The notes beneath the pieces were generated by a model. The model ran no database searches, had not been told where the DNA came from, and saw nothing but the letters and a program-made list of their open reading frames with translations. Shown here piece by piece: positions 7,764 through 15,530 of a stretch of 64,000 bases of DNA (position 1 is its first letter; every line of letters starts with the position of its first letter). The position numbers and the translations under genes are program-made. The stretch comes from Hydrogenoanaerobacterium saccharovorans (lineage in GTDB: Bacteria; Bacillota; Clostridia; Oscillospirales; Ruminococcaceae). The stretch spans positions 186,001 through 250,000 of the forward strand of contig NZ_RKRD01000003.1 in NCBI RefSeq assembly GCF_003814745.1. Direction: 5' to 3'.

Positions 7764-7928
7764 TTGGCAAAAGCAGGAATGAGGCGTCCCGACCCAAAAG
7801 AGCCTCACGGAACCGAAAGCAATCGCAAAGCGCACTTTCCAAAAAACGATGCGCCACCGGTGCCCGAAATTCAGGGCAAGGCGAAACACGGTAATAAAAA
7901 AGCAGGTCCTATCGAAGAGCAATTTTAA
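7764..7928 (+). CDS. Small conserved-looking protein, 54 aa
   Basis: TTG start at 7764 after an AGGGGG ribosome site, 12 nt behind the previous small gene. The 54 residues run MAKAGMRRPDPKEPHGTESN, then a PKNDAPPVPEIQGKAKHGN block and end in EEQF. The proline-, lysine- and histidine-rich, structured-looking motif order is unlike random translation, and I have the impression of similar clostridial small proteins, but I cannot name the family. The terminator directly at its stop marks it as the last gene of the unit. Confidence 0.6.
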   Translation: MAKAGMRRPDPKEPHGTESNRKAHFPKNDAPPVPEIQGKAKHGNKKAGPIEEQF

Positions 7929-7941
7929 ATTGCTCTTTTTT
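7915..7941 (+). terminator. Terminator after the small-protein genes
   Basis: AAGAGCAAT pairs with ATTGCTCTT across a short A/T loop and is followed by a T-run. It overlaps the last codons of the 54-aa gene. Confidence 0.8.
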
Positions 7942-7951
7942 CTTTACGCAC

Positions 7952-7996
7952 TTGACAAAGTGAATGGGTACTGTAAAATTGAACTATAGGCCAATA
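7952..7996 (+). promoter_or_regulatory. gntR promoter with candidate autoregulatory site
   Basis: TTGACA (7952-7957) and TAAAAT (7974-7979) are 16 bp apart. Immediately downstream, CTATAGGCCAATA (7984-7996) covers the expected start point. CTATAG and CCAATA recur in the same place at the glutamate mutase promoter, so they are candidate half-elements of the GntR operator. Confidence 0.6.
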
Positions 7997-8021
7997 AGCC
8001 ATTATAAAGGGGAGCACCGAC

Positions 8022-9005
8022 ATGCAAATAGAGATTCGAGAAAACAGCAATGTACCAATTTACCGCCAGATTGTTAACACCATTTATAAAGACATTAAAA
8101 GCGGTGCACTGCCTCCAAATTATAAGCTGCCCACAGTACGCGAACTTGCGGTAGAGATGAAGATTGCCCGCGGTACCATTCAGCATGCCTACGATGAGCT
8201 GCAAAAACTGGGCGTGATTGAAATGACACAGGGCAGAGGTACCTTTGTACTCGATAAAACCGACCACGAATTGGGCAGTAAAAAAGAGCGGGCGATGAAA
8301 GCAATTGATGCCTTGCTTGATGAAATGGAAGAACTGTCGTTTTCAACCCGTGAAATTCAGATTTTTTTTGATTTAAAACTGCGCGAACGCGAAGAACGCT
8401 ATGACAATGTACGTATTGCGCTGGTGGATTGTAACCCAGAGGCACTTTCACTGATAGCCAACCAAATATCCCGTATTCCCAACGTGGATGTCTATCAGTT
8501 TCTGTTGGCTGATGTGCTGAAAAAGAACTATCCTTTCGGTAAGAATGTCGATTTGGTTATCACAACGTCCACGCATTTTGCAGAACTTGAAAAAGCAGTG
8601 GTTCAAGCAAGTAAAATTACTCGCATTGTGCTTACTCCAACCCAGAACACAGTGGCAGAGCTTGCAAAACTAGCCTGCGGAACCCGCATTGGCGTACTGT
8701 GTGCCAGCGAGGTGTTTGCAAACATCATTCATAAAAGCTGTGTTATGCTTAGCGGCAAACAGCCCGATATGGACATTCGCTTGTTTGGGCAACACGAGGA
8801 TATTCCCGCATTTTTGAGTGAAAGGCAAGTGCTGATATTGCCTCAAAATTACCTGCAATTCTGTTCACAGCAAGAGGAAAAGGCTATTTATAACTTCCGT
8901 ACAGAGGGCAAACAGGTGGTATCTTATGAATATCAAGTTGATGGAGGTTCTTTTCTATATCTGGAAGAGCAAATAGAAAAAGTAAAAAAGATGAAGCAAA
9001 GATAA
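8022..9005 (+). CDS. GntR family regulator of the glutamate mutase operon
   Basis: The N-terminal winged helix (residues 1-75) is typical of GntR: PIYRQIVNTIYKDIKSGALPPNYKLPTVRELAVEM, followed by the GTIQHAYDELQKLGVIEMTQGRGTFV wing. The 327-residue length and the C-terminal alpha/beta region (about 130-315, including NVDLVITTSTHFAELEKAV) do not match the FCD or UTRA effector domains, nor the MocR aminotransferase. The C-terminus may bind a small metabolite in the manner of a Rossmann-like sensor (inference). It lies directly upstream of the methylaspartate pathway operon in the same direction, behind its own terminator, with shared promoter elements, so it probably controls that operon. Confidence 0.85.
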   Translation: MQIEIRENSNVPIYRQIVNTIYKDIKSGALPPNYKLPTVRELAVEMKIARGTIQHAYDELQKLGVIEMTQGRGTFVLDKTDHELGSKKERAMKAIDALLDEMEELSFSTREIQIFFDLKLREREERYDNVRIALVDCNPEALSLIANQISRIPNVDVYQFLLADVLKKNYPFGKNVDLVITTSTHFAELEKAVVQASKITRIVLTPTQNTVAELAKLACGTRIGVLCASEVFANIIHKSCVMLSGKQPDMDIRLFGQHEDIPAFLSERQVLILPQNYLQFCSQQEEKAIYNFRTEGKQVVSYEYQVDGGSFLYLEEQIEKVKKMKQR

Positions 9006-9023
9006 TTGAACTAGTCCAATCTA

Positions 9024-9066
9024 TACCGTTTAGACCGAATTCTCGGTTTAAACGGTATTTTTTTAT
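9024..9066 (+). terminator. Terminator of gntR
   Basis: A long stem (TACCGTTTAGACCGA with a near-perfect complement ending at 9057) closes on ATTC and is followed by a T-rich run. It separates the regulator from the glutamate mutase operon, which therefore needs its own promoter. Confidence 0.85.
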
Positions 9067-9137
9067 TTTTCAGCACAATGCATAAGAGACAAGCTTTCTT
9101 TTCTACACGAGAAACAACAAATTGGCTCAAAGGCTAA

Positions 9138-9183
9138 TTGACAAATGACATAGAACATTATATCCTATAGACATAGTCCAATA
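9138..9183 (+). promoter_or_regulatory. Glutamate mutase operon promoter with shared CTATAG/CCAATA elements
   Basis: TTGACA (9138-9143) stands 17 bp from TATCCT (9161-9166). CTATAG (9165-9170) and GTCCAATA (9176-9183) follow at the expected start point, as at the gntR promoter. A third similar string, CTAGTCCAATCTATA, lies at 9011-9025 just after the gntR stop. Confidence 0.55.
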
Positions 9184-9240
9184 AAATTTTTATCTACAAT
9201 TTTTGCTTTTATATCTAAAGCAGAAAATAAGGGGTGCGAC

Positions 9241-9657
9241 ATGAGTAAAAAAACATTGGTCATAGGCGTAATCGGGGCAGATGTACACGCTGTGGGCAAC
9301 AAAATTTTATACCATGCATTTACAGAAGCGGGGTTTGAGGTCGTCAATCTCGGTGTAATGGTATCGCAAGAAGAATACATAGCAGCTGCAATCGAATCCA
9401 ATGCCGATGCAATCGTGGTTTCATCTTTGTACGGGCATGGCGAGCTGGATTGCAGAGGGATGCGAGAAAAATGCGATGAAGCGGGGCTGAAAGGCATATT
9501 GTTGTATGTCGGCGGCAATATCGTGGTGGGTAAACAGCCCTTCGATGAAGTGGAGGCGCGCTTTCGCACGATGGGGTTTGACCGTGTATTCCCACCCGGC
9601 ACAGCGCCCGAAACTACCATTCAAGCACTGAAAGAAGATTTGCAAATGACAAACTGA
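9241..9657 (+). CDS. glmS: Glutamate mutase (methylaspartate mutase) small subunit, B12-binding
   Basis: A 138-residue cobalamin-binding subunit (sigma/S) of coenzyme B12-dependent glutamate mutase, which rearranges L-glutamate to threo-3-methylaspartate. The B12 lower-ligand motif DxHxxG is present as Asp14-Val-His16-Ala-Val-Gly19; the nucleotide-tail pocket strand VVSSLYGHGE and the GGN loop follow. Length matches the clostridial protein. ATG is at 9241, after a 57-nt leader. It is the first gene of an operon with glmL, glmE and methylaspartate ammonia-lyase. Confidence 0.95.
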   Translation: MSKKTLVIGVIGADVHAVGNKILYHAFTEAGFEVVNLGVMVSQEEYIAAAIESNADAIVVSSLYGHGELDCRGMREKCDEAGLKGILLYVGGNIVVGKQPFDEVEARFRTMGFDRVFPPGTAPETTIQALKEDLQMTN

Positions 9658-9672
9658 GGTAGGTGAAGTCGT

Positions 9673-11061
9673 GTGAAACCAATTCTTCTTATAGATTTTG
9701 GCAGCACCTACACCAAGGTGACCGCGGTGGATGTAGACAGCAATATCTTGCTTGGAACAGCGGGCAGTTATACTACCGTACAAAGTGATATTAACAACGG
9801 GCTTGCCGCCGCATTCGAACTGCTTGAACAAAAAACTGGCAAGTTAAATTATGCAGAACACTTTGCGTGCTCCTCGGCGGCGGGAGGTTTGCGGATGATT
9901 ACAAGCGGGCTTGTTCCTGAGCTGACTGCCGAGGCGGCAAAACAGGCAAGTCTTGGTGCAGGGGCAAAAGTGGTGGGGGTATATTCCTACCAGCTTACCG
10001 AAGACGATATCAGCGAAATAGACGCCGCAAATCCGGATATTATTTTGTTGACAGGGGGTACGGATGGCGGTAACAGCGAATGCATGTTGTACAACGCAAA
10101 TATGCTTGCACAGGCACAGGGCAGCTTTCCTATCGTAATAGCAGGGAACCGCACCTGCGGCAGAGAATGCCAGCGTATTTTGCAGGGCAGGCAAACCTAC
10201 CTTTGCGAAAATGTTATGCCAAAGTTCGGCACGCTCAACATTGAGCCTGCACAGCGTCAAATCCGCGAGATATTTTTACAGAGGATTATTCAGGCAAAAG
10301 GTTTGAGTAAAGCAAGCGAGCTTATCTCTGGCATTTTGATGCCCACCCCTGCAGCTATGCTCAAAGCGATGAAATTGCTTTCAGACGGCTACAAAGAGGA
10401 GAGCGGCATCGGTGAATTAATTGGAATCGACGTTGGCGGGGCAACCACCGATATTTACTCGGTGGCAAACGGTATGCCCGCCAAAGCCAACACCGTTTAC
10501 AAGGGCTTGCCCGAGCCTTATGCAAAGCGTACCGTAGAGGGCGACATTGGTATGCGCTACAGTATCCACGGTATTGCCGAGGCTGCGGGATTTGAGCGAA
10601 TCAGCGAGCTTTCAGGTATTTCGCCGCAACGTGTGCAACAACTGGTGGAATATCTTGCCGATAACACCGAAACACTGCCGTATAATGCCGAGCTGGCTGC
10701 AATGGATTTTGCACTCGCATCACTTGCTGTAGAAATTGCAGTGACTCGCCATGCTGGCAAGATGGAGCAAGTCTATACCGCGATGGGGCTTACTTTTTTG
10801 CAAAGCGGTAAAGATTTGAGTGAGGTAAAACGCATTGTAGTAACGGGAGGCTCGCTGGTTCACAGTAAAAATATCAATGCAATTGCCGCTCATGCATTGT
10901 ATCAGCCGGCGCAGCCGATGTTTTTAAAACCAAAATCAGCTCAAATATTGGTGGACCGCAGCTATATACTTTCTGCTATGGGGTTGCTGAGCGAGCACTA
11001 TCCCGAAAATGCACTGCGAATTATGAAAAAGGAGTTATTGAGCCATGGAAATACAGAATAA
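9673..11061 (+). CDS. glmL: GlmL/MutL, ASKHA-fold reactivase-like protein of glutamate mutase
   Basis: A 462-residue ASKHA ATPase of the MutL family always found between the two glutamate mutase subunits. It has phosphate loop 1 (LIDFGSTYTKVTAVD, about residues 5-19), phosphate loop 2 (GIDVGGATTDIYSV, about 252-266) and an adenosine-motif-like VTGGSLVHS near 392. The likely job is ATP-driven exchange of damaged cobalamin, by analogy with diol dehydratase reactivases; direct proof is limited as far as I know. The start is GTG, 16 nt after glmS. Its 3' end overlaps glmE by 17 nt, indicating coupled translation. Confidence 0.9.
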   Translation: MKPILLIDFGSTYTKVTAVDVDSNILLGTAGSYTTVQSDINNGLAAAFELLEQKTGKLNYAEHFACSSAAGGLRMITSGLVPELTAEAAKQASLGAGAKVVGVYSYQLTEDDISEIDAANPDIILLTGGTDGGNSECMLYNANMLAQAQGSFPIVIAGNRTCGRECQRILQGRQTYLCENVMPKFGTLNIEPAQRQIREIFLQRIIQAKGLSKASELISGILMPTPAAMLKAMKLLSDGYKEESGIGELIGIDVGGATTDIYSVANGMPAKANTVYKGLPEPYAKRTVEGDIGMRYSIHGIAEAAGFERISELSGISPQRVQQLVEYLADNTETLPYNAELAAMDFALASLAVEIAVTRHAGKMEQVYTAMGLTFLQSGKDLSEVKRIVVTGGSLVHSKNINAIAAHALYQPAQPMFLKPKSAQILVDRSYILSAMGLLSEHYPENALRIMKKELLSHGNTE

Positions 11062-12490
11062 ACGTATGAGCGACGACGAGTTCAATGCAATCCGTGCACA
11101 GGTGCTAACCCAGTGGCCGACGGGGAAAGAGGTTGATCTCCAAGAATCGATTGACTTTCATAAAAAGCTGCCCAAGAACAAGATTTTCTCATTAAAACTC
11201 AAAGAGGCAAAGGATAAGAGAATTACACTGGTTCAGCCACGGGCAGGTGTTGCTCTTATTAAAGAACATATCGAGCTGCTTACTTATTTACAGGATAAAG
11301 GCGGGGCTGATTTGCTGCCCACCACCATTGACAGCTACACTCGCCAAAACCGCTATGAAGAGGCTGAAAACGGCATATCCGAATCCATCAAGAGCGGTAA
11401 ATCCATGCTCAACGGCTTCCCTGCCGTGAACCACGGTGTAAACGGCTGCCGTCAGATAATCGAAAGCTTAAATGTGCCGGTGCAAATGCGCCACGGCACC
11501 CCGGATGCGCGCCTTCTTGCAGAAATCGGCTTTGCAGGCGGATTTACCAGCTACGAGGGCGGTGGCATCTCTTACAATATCCCTTATGCAAAAAGTGTAT
11601 TGCTAGAAAAAACAATTCTCGACTGGCAGTATTGCGACAGGCTTGCGGGTGTTTATGAAGAAGCGGGTATTTCCATCAACCGCGAACCGTTCGGCCCGCT
11701 TACCGGTACGTTGGTTCCACCCTGTATCTCGCACGCGGTTGCTATCATCGAAAGCCTGCTTGCCGCAGAGCAAGGTGTTAAAAACATCACGGTAGGCTAT
11801 GGGCAGTGCGGCAACTTGGTACAGGATGTTGCGGCGATTGGCACACTGGAAGAGCTTACCGAAGAATACTTACATAAATACGGCTACAACGATGTAGTTG
11901 TCACCACCGTGTTGCACCAATGGATGGGAGGCTTCCCGCAGGACGAGGCAAAAGCATTCGGCGTTATTTCTTGGGGGAGCTCGGTTGCGGCACTTTCAAA
12001 AGCCACCAAGGTTATCGTAAAAACACCGCATGAGGCAATGGGCGTACCCACCATGGAGGCAAACGCGCAAGGCTTACGCTGCACCAAACAGGTGATTTCT
12101 ATGCTGGGAGACCAAACACTCACTGCAGCAGGCCTCGAGCAGGAAAAACGCATCATCAGCGAAGAGACACGCTGTATTGTAGATAAATGCTTTGAACTGG
12201 GCAGCGGCGATATTGCGCTTGGCGCGGTTCGTGCGTTTCAGGCAGGCGTTATTGACGTGCCGTTTGCGCCCAGCCGCTACAATGCGGGTAAAATGCTGCC
12301 GGCGCGCGATAACAACGGTGCTATCCGTATTTTAAACGCAGGTGCTGTGCCTCTTTCTAAAGAATTGCTTGATTTTAATAAAGACATGATAGAAGAGCGC
12401 GCTAAATTTGAAAAGCGCAAGGCGTCTTTCCAGATGGTGATTGACGATGTCTATGCCATATCCAAAGGCAGGCTTGTAGGCAGACCTTAA
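11045..12490 (+). CDS. glmE: Glutamate mutase large catalytic subunit (E/epsilon)
   Basis: The 481-residue catalytic TIM-barrel subunit of glutamate mutase, matching the usual length of about 483. Family segments visible include QPRAGVALIKEHIELLTYLQ, the glutamate-binding region around PTTIDSYTRQNRYEEA and VPVQMRHGTPDARLLAEIG, and the cofactor-facing GGGISYNIPYAKSV. With GlmS it forms the E2S2 holoenzyme and performs the radical rearrangement of glutamate. It overlaps glmL by 17 nt and is followed 35 nt later by the ammonia-lyase gene. Confidence 0.95.
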   Translation: MEIQNKRMSDDEFNAIRAQVLTQWPTGKEVDLQESIDFHKKLPKNKIFSLKLKEAKDKRITLVQPRAGVALIKEHIELLTYLQDKGGADLLPTTIDSYTRQNRYEEAENGISESIKSGKSMLNGFPAVNHGVNGCRQIIESLNVPVQMRHGTPDARLLAEIGFAGGFTSYEGGGISYNIPYAKSVLLEKTILDWQYCDRLAGVYEEAGISINREPFGPLTGTLVPPCISHAVAIIESLLAAEQGVKNITVGYGQCGNLVQDVAAIGTLEELTEEYLHKYGYNDVVVTTVLHQWMGGFPQDEAKAFGVISWGSSVAALSKATKVIVKTPHEAMGVPTMEANAQGLRCTKQVISMLGDQTLTAAGLEQEKRIISEETRCIVDKCFELGSGDIALGAVRAFQAGVIDVPFAPSRYNAGKMLPARDNNGAIRILNAGAVPLSKELLDFNKDMIEERAKFEKRKASFQMVIDDVYAISKGRLVGRP

Positions 12491-12525
12491 GGCTAACCAA
12501 TTTATTATAAACGGAGGCATTTGAT

Positions 12526-13776
12526 ATGAAAATTATAGATGTAATCTGCTCCAAGGCGCGTACCGGCTTCTTTTTTGATGACCAGCGTGCAATCAAACGG
12601 GGCGCTGTTTCGGATGGCTCGGCATATTTCGGAGAAACAGCTACAGAAGGCTTTTCGGCAGTTCGTCAGGCAGGCGAGGCAATCTCTGTTATGTTGCTGC
12701 TCGAAGACGGTCAAATCGCCTATGGCGACTGTGCGGCGGTGCAGTACAGCGGAGCGGGAGGGCGTGACCCGTTGTTTCTTGCGCAAGACTTCATCCCTGT
12801 TATTGAGCAGTATATCAAGCCTGAACTGGTTGGTATTGAGGCAGACAACTTTCGCTCGCTTGCCGAAAAAATCGAATCAATTCAAGTGGATGGAAAACGT
12901 TTGCACACGGCAATTCGCTACGGAGTGACGCAGGCATTGCTCGATGCGGTGGCAAAGGCAAGCAAACGCATGATGTGCGAAGTAATCGCAGACGAATACG
13001 GCACCGCAGTCAGTGACAGAGAAATCCCTGTTTTTACTCAGTCAGGTGATAATCGCTTTGATAATTCCGATAAAATGATTATGAAAGGTGCACAAGTTTT
13101 GCCGCATGCACTGATCAACAATGTAAAAACAAAACTGGGCGAAAACGGCGAAATACTGGCAGATTATGTTCGTTGGCTGCGCGATCGCATCTTGAAACTA
13201 CGCCTTACACAGCACTACAACCCTGTCTTGCACATTGATGTGTACGGCACCATTGGTGCGGCATTCGGCAACGAGAACTATACCGCTATGGCTGATTACC
13301 TTGCAAGCCTTGCCGAGATAGCAAAACCGTTCCATCTGCGCATCGAAGGGCCGATGGACGTGGAAGACAGAGAAAAGCAGATGCTTGCTCTTAAAGAACT
13401 TACCCGAATCATAGACGAGCGTGGAATTGACGTGGAACTGGTGGCCGACGAATGGTGCAATACGTTTGAGGATATCAAGTATTTTGCAGACAACAAAGCA
13501 GGGCATATGGTGCAAATCAAAACCCCCGACCTTGGCGGGGTGAACAATACAGTAGAGGCGGTGCTTTACTGCAAACAAAAGGGTATCGGTGCCTATCAGG
13601 GCGGTACCTGTAACGAAACCGACCGCAGTGCGCAGGTTTGTGTACACATTGCTATGGCTACACAGCCCGACCAAATGCTTGCAAAACCCGGTATGGGTGT
13701 GGACGAAGGCTATATGATTGTGTACAACGAGATGCAGCGTATTTTGGCTATGCAAAAAGCAAAATCGAAACATTAA
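12526..13776 (+). CDS. mal: Methylaspartate ammonia-lyase
   Basis: An enolase-superfamily lyase of 416 residues (Clostridium tetanomorphum enzyme: 413) that removes ammonia from 3-methylaspartate to give mesaconate, the second step of the methylaspartate route. The catalytic pair is visible: His194 in VLPHALINNVKTK and Lys332 in QIKTPDLGGVNNT, agreeing closely with the numbering I recall for the characterised enzyme (His194, Lys331). Mg ligands lie in HIDVYG, RIEGPMD and VADEWC. An AGGAGG-like site (ACGGAGG) precedes ATG 12526. Confidence 0.95.
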   Translation: MKIIDVICSKARTGFFFDDQRAIKRGAVSDGSAYFGETATEGFSAVRQAGEAISVMLLLEDGQIAYGDCAAVQYSGAGGRDPLFLAQDFIPVIEQYIKPELVGIEADNFRSLAEKIESIQVDGKRLHTAIRYGVTQALLDAVAKASKRMMCEVIADEYGTAVSDREIPVFTQSGDNRFDNSDKMIMKGAQVLPHALINNVKTKLGENGEILADYVRWLRDRILKLRLTQHYNPVLHIDVYGTIGAAFGNENYTAMADYLASLAEIAKPFHLRIEGPMDVEDREKQMLALKELTRIIDERGIDVELVADEWCNTFEDIKYFADNKAGHMVQIKTPDLGGVNNTVEAVLYCKQKGIGAYQGGTCNETDRSAQVCVHIAMATQPDQMLAKPGMGVDEGYMIVYNEMQRILAMQKAKSKH

Positions 13777-13791
13777 AGGGAGGGCAGGCAG

Positions 13792-15153
13792 ATGAAAGAG
13801 GAATTCAGAATACTATCCGCAACAGCCATATTAGGCTATGGATTTCCCAAAGAGAGCTTTGAAGAAGGGATGAAGCGCCGCCCTCACCTCATTGCTGTAG
13901 ACGCGGGTTCCAGCGACCCGGGGCCTTATTATCTCGGTGCGGGTGTTTCGTTTACCGACCGTGATGCCGTCAAGCGCGACCTCGAGATTATGATTTCTGC
14001 AGGTATCAAACAAAATATCCCCGTTGTTATCGGTACGGCCGGCGGCAGTGGGGGCGAGCCTCATCTCTCTTGGTGCCGCGAGATTATTGAAGAAATTGCA
14101 AAAGAGAATGATTTGCACTTTAAGCTTGCGGTGATTCATTCAGAATTTAGCAAAGATGAAGTCAAAGCGGCGCTTGCGGCGGGTAAGGTGCATCCGCTGG
14201 ACCCTGCACCGCAGCTCACAACAGAAGAAATTGACAAAACTACCCGCATTGCGGCACAAATGGGTATGGAGCCGTTTATCAAAGCACTCGACGGCGGGGC
14301 ACAGGTGGTACTGGCAGGGCGCGCATACGATCCATCGGTTTTTGCGGCACCGGCTGTACGGGCGGGCTGCGACAAAGGGCTTGCTATCCACCTCGGTAAA
14401 ATTTTGGAATGTGCATCCATTTGCGCAACACCGGGTAGCGGCTCAGACTGTATGTTTGGTTACATCGGCGACGATTATTTTCGCGTAGAGCCATTGAGCC
14501 CGGTGCGTAAGTGCACGACACTTTCGGTTGCAGCGCACACCTTATACGAAAAAACCAATCCGTACATTTTGCCCGGCCCCGGCGGACATCTCGATCTAAC
14601 ACACACTCAATTTGTGCAAGAAACCGAAAACACCGTAAAGGTCAGCGGCAGCAAGTTTGTCCCTTCAGATAAATATACCGTTAAGCTGGAGGGGGCAAAG
14701 TGCATCGGCTACCGTACGGTTTCGGTTGCGGGCACGCGCGACCCGATTATGGTCAGCAAAATAGATGACATTATTGCAGGTGTGCGCGAGCGTGTAGCGG
14801 ATAATTTCCGCGATAAAAATTGGAACTATTATCTGCACTTTAACATTTACGGCAGAGATGGAGTAATGGCAGCGCTTGAACCGCTGAAAAACGCCCCTGC
14901 ACCGCATGAGCTCGGCATCGTTATTGAAGCGGTTGCCGACACGCAGCAGCAGGCAAACACCATTTGTGCATCTGCCCGCTCTACCATGCTGCATTACGGC
15001 TACGAGGGCAGGCGCGCCACCGCGGGCAATCTTGCGTTCCCCTATTCGCCAAGCGATTTTCATGCAGGTGAGGTTTATGTGTTCAGCGTCTACCATATCA
15101 TCGAGGTAGATGACCCTGCGCAGCCTTTCCCGATTGATTATGTAGAGCTCTAA
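13792..15153 (+). CDS. DUF1446 / AtuA-like protein
   Basis: A 453-residue protein of the DUF1446 family, which forms the N-terminal part of AtuA-type proteins of acyclic terpene degradation. Visible signatures are VDAGSSDPGPYYLGAG (about 35-50), a glycine-rich VVIGTAGGSGGEPH loop, the VLAGRAYDPSVFAAP segment near 175 and a C-terminal EVYVFSVYHIIEV. The function is not established; AtuA was proposed to be a hydratase. Here it directly follows methylaspartate ammonia-lyase by 15 nt and precedes DUF4387, the position where mesaconate hydration enzymes would be expected. A hydratase-like role on mesaconate is inference. Confidence 0.8.
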   Translation: MKEEFRILSATAILGYGFPKESFEEGMKRRPHLIAVDAGSSDPGPYYLGAGVSFTDRDAVKRDLEIMISAGIKQNIPVVIGTAGGSGGEPHLSWCREIIEEIAKENDLHFKLAVIHSEFSKDEVKAALAAGKVHPLDPAPQLTTEEIDKTTRIAAQMGMEPFIKALDGGAQVVLAGRAYDPSVFAAPAVRAGCDKGLAIHLGKILECASICATPGSGSDCMFGYIGDDYFRVEPLSPVRKCTTLSVAAHTLYEKTNPYILPGPGGHLDLTHTQFVQETENTVKVSGSKFVPSDKYTVKLEGAKCIGYRTVSVAGTRDPIMVSKIDDIIAGVRERVADNFRDKNWNYYLHFNIYGRDGVMAALEPLKNAPAPHELGIVIEAVADTQQQANTICASARSTMLHYGYEGRRATAGNLAFPYSPSDFHAGEVYVFSVYHIIEVDDPAQPFPIDYVEL

Positions 15154-15176
15154 TGCTAAAATAGGAGGAGATCGCA

Positions 15177-15494
15177 ATGAAAACAAAGCTTACGGATATT
15201 ACCGACATCATCCGCAGCAAAAATTCCGGCCCCTATGAGCTGACTCTTGACATTATGTTTAAAGATTTTGAGAGCTTTCACAGGGCTTGTGCAGAAAAAA
15301 TTATCAACGAAAAAGTGGTGTGTGATCTTTACCGTATTACACCCGATAAAATTATCAATATCATTGAATTTACCCCTGCAAAAGCAATTAAAATCACCAT
15401 TAAGCGCCCCATCTGTTCGGGCGATTTGGGTGAGACTGATGTTTACGGCGCACAGCAGCATGCCCCGCTTTTGGGGTTGGAATTTGATTGGTAA
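15177..15494 (+). CDS. DUF4387 protein
   Basis: A 105-residue alpha/beta protein of the DUF4387 family: KLTDITDIIRSKNSGPYELTLDI at the start, a central cysteine-containing VVCDLYRI strand, KRPICSGDLGETDVYGAQQH near the end. In AtuA-type proteins a comparable small domain is fused to the C-terminus of DUF1446, so these two genes look like a split form of one functional unit. A GGAGG ribosome site stands nine bases before ATG 15177. No function is proven. Confidence 0.8.
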   Translation: MKTKLTDITDIIRSKNSGPYELTLDIMFKDFESFHRACAEKIINEKVVCDLYRITPDKIINIIEFTPAKAIKITIKRPICSGDLGETDVYGAQQHAPLLGLEFDW

Positions 15495-15530
15495 GCACTG
15501 GTAAACGGGTGAATTATAAGGAGTGAAACG

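Noticed and set aside
10547..10760. Short frames on both strands inside glmL
   Set aside because: They lie within a well-supported gene in other frames.
13198..13773. 191-codon minus-strand frame opposite methylaspartate ammonia-lyase
   Set aside because: Histidine- and valine-rich antisense translation without family motifs; the plus-strand gene has all catalytic residues.
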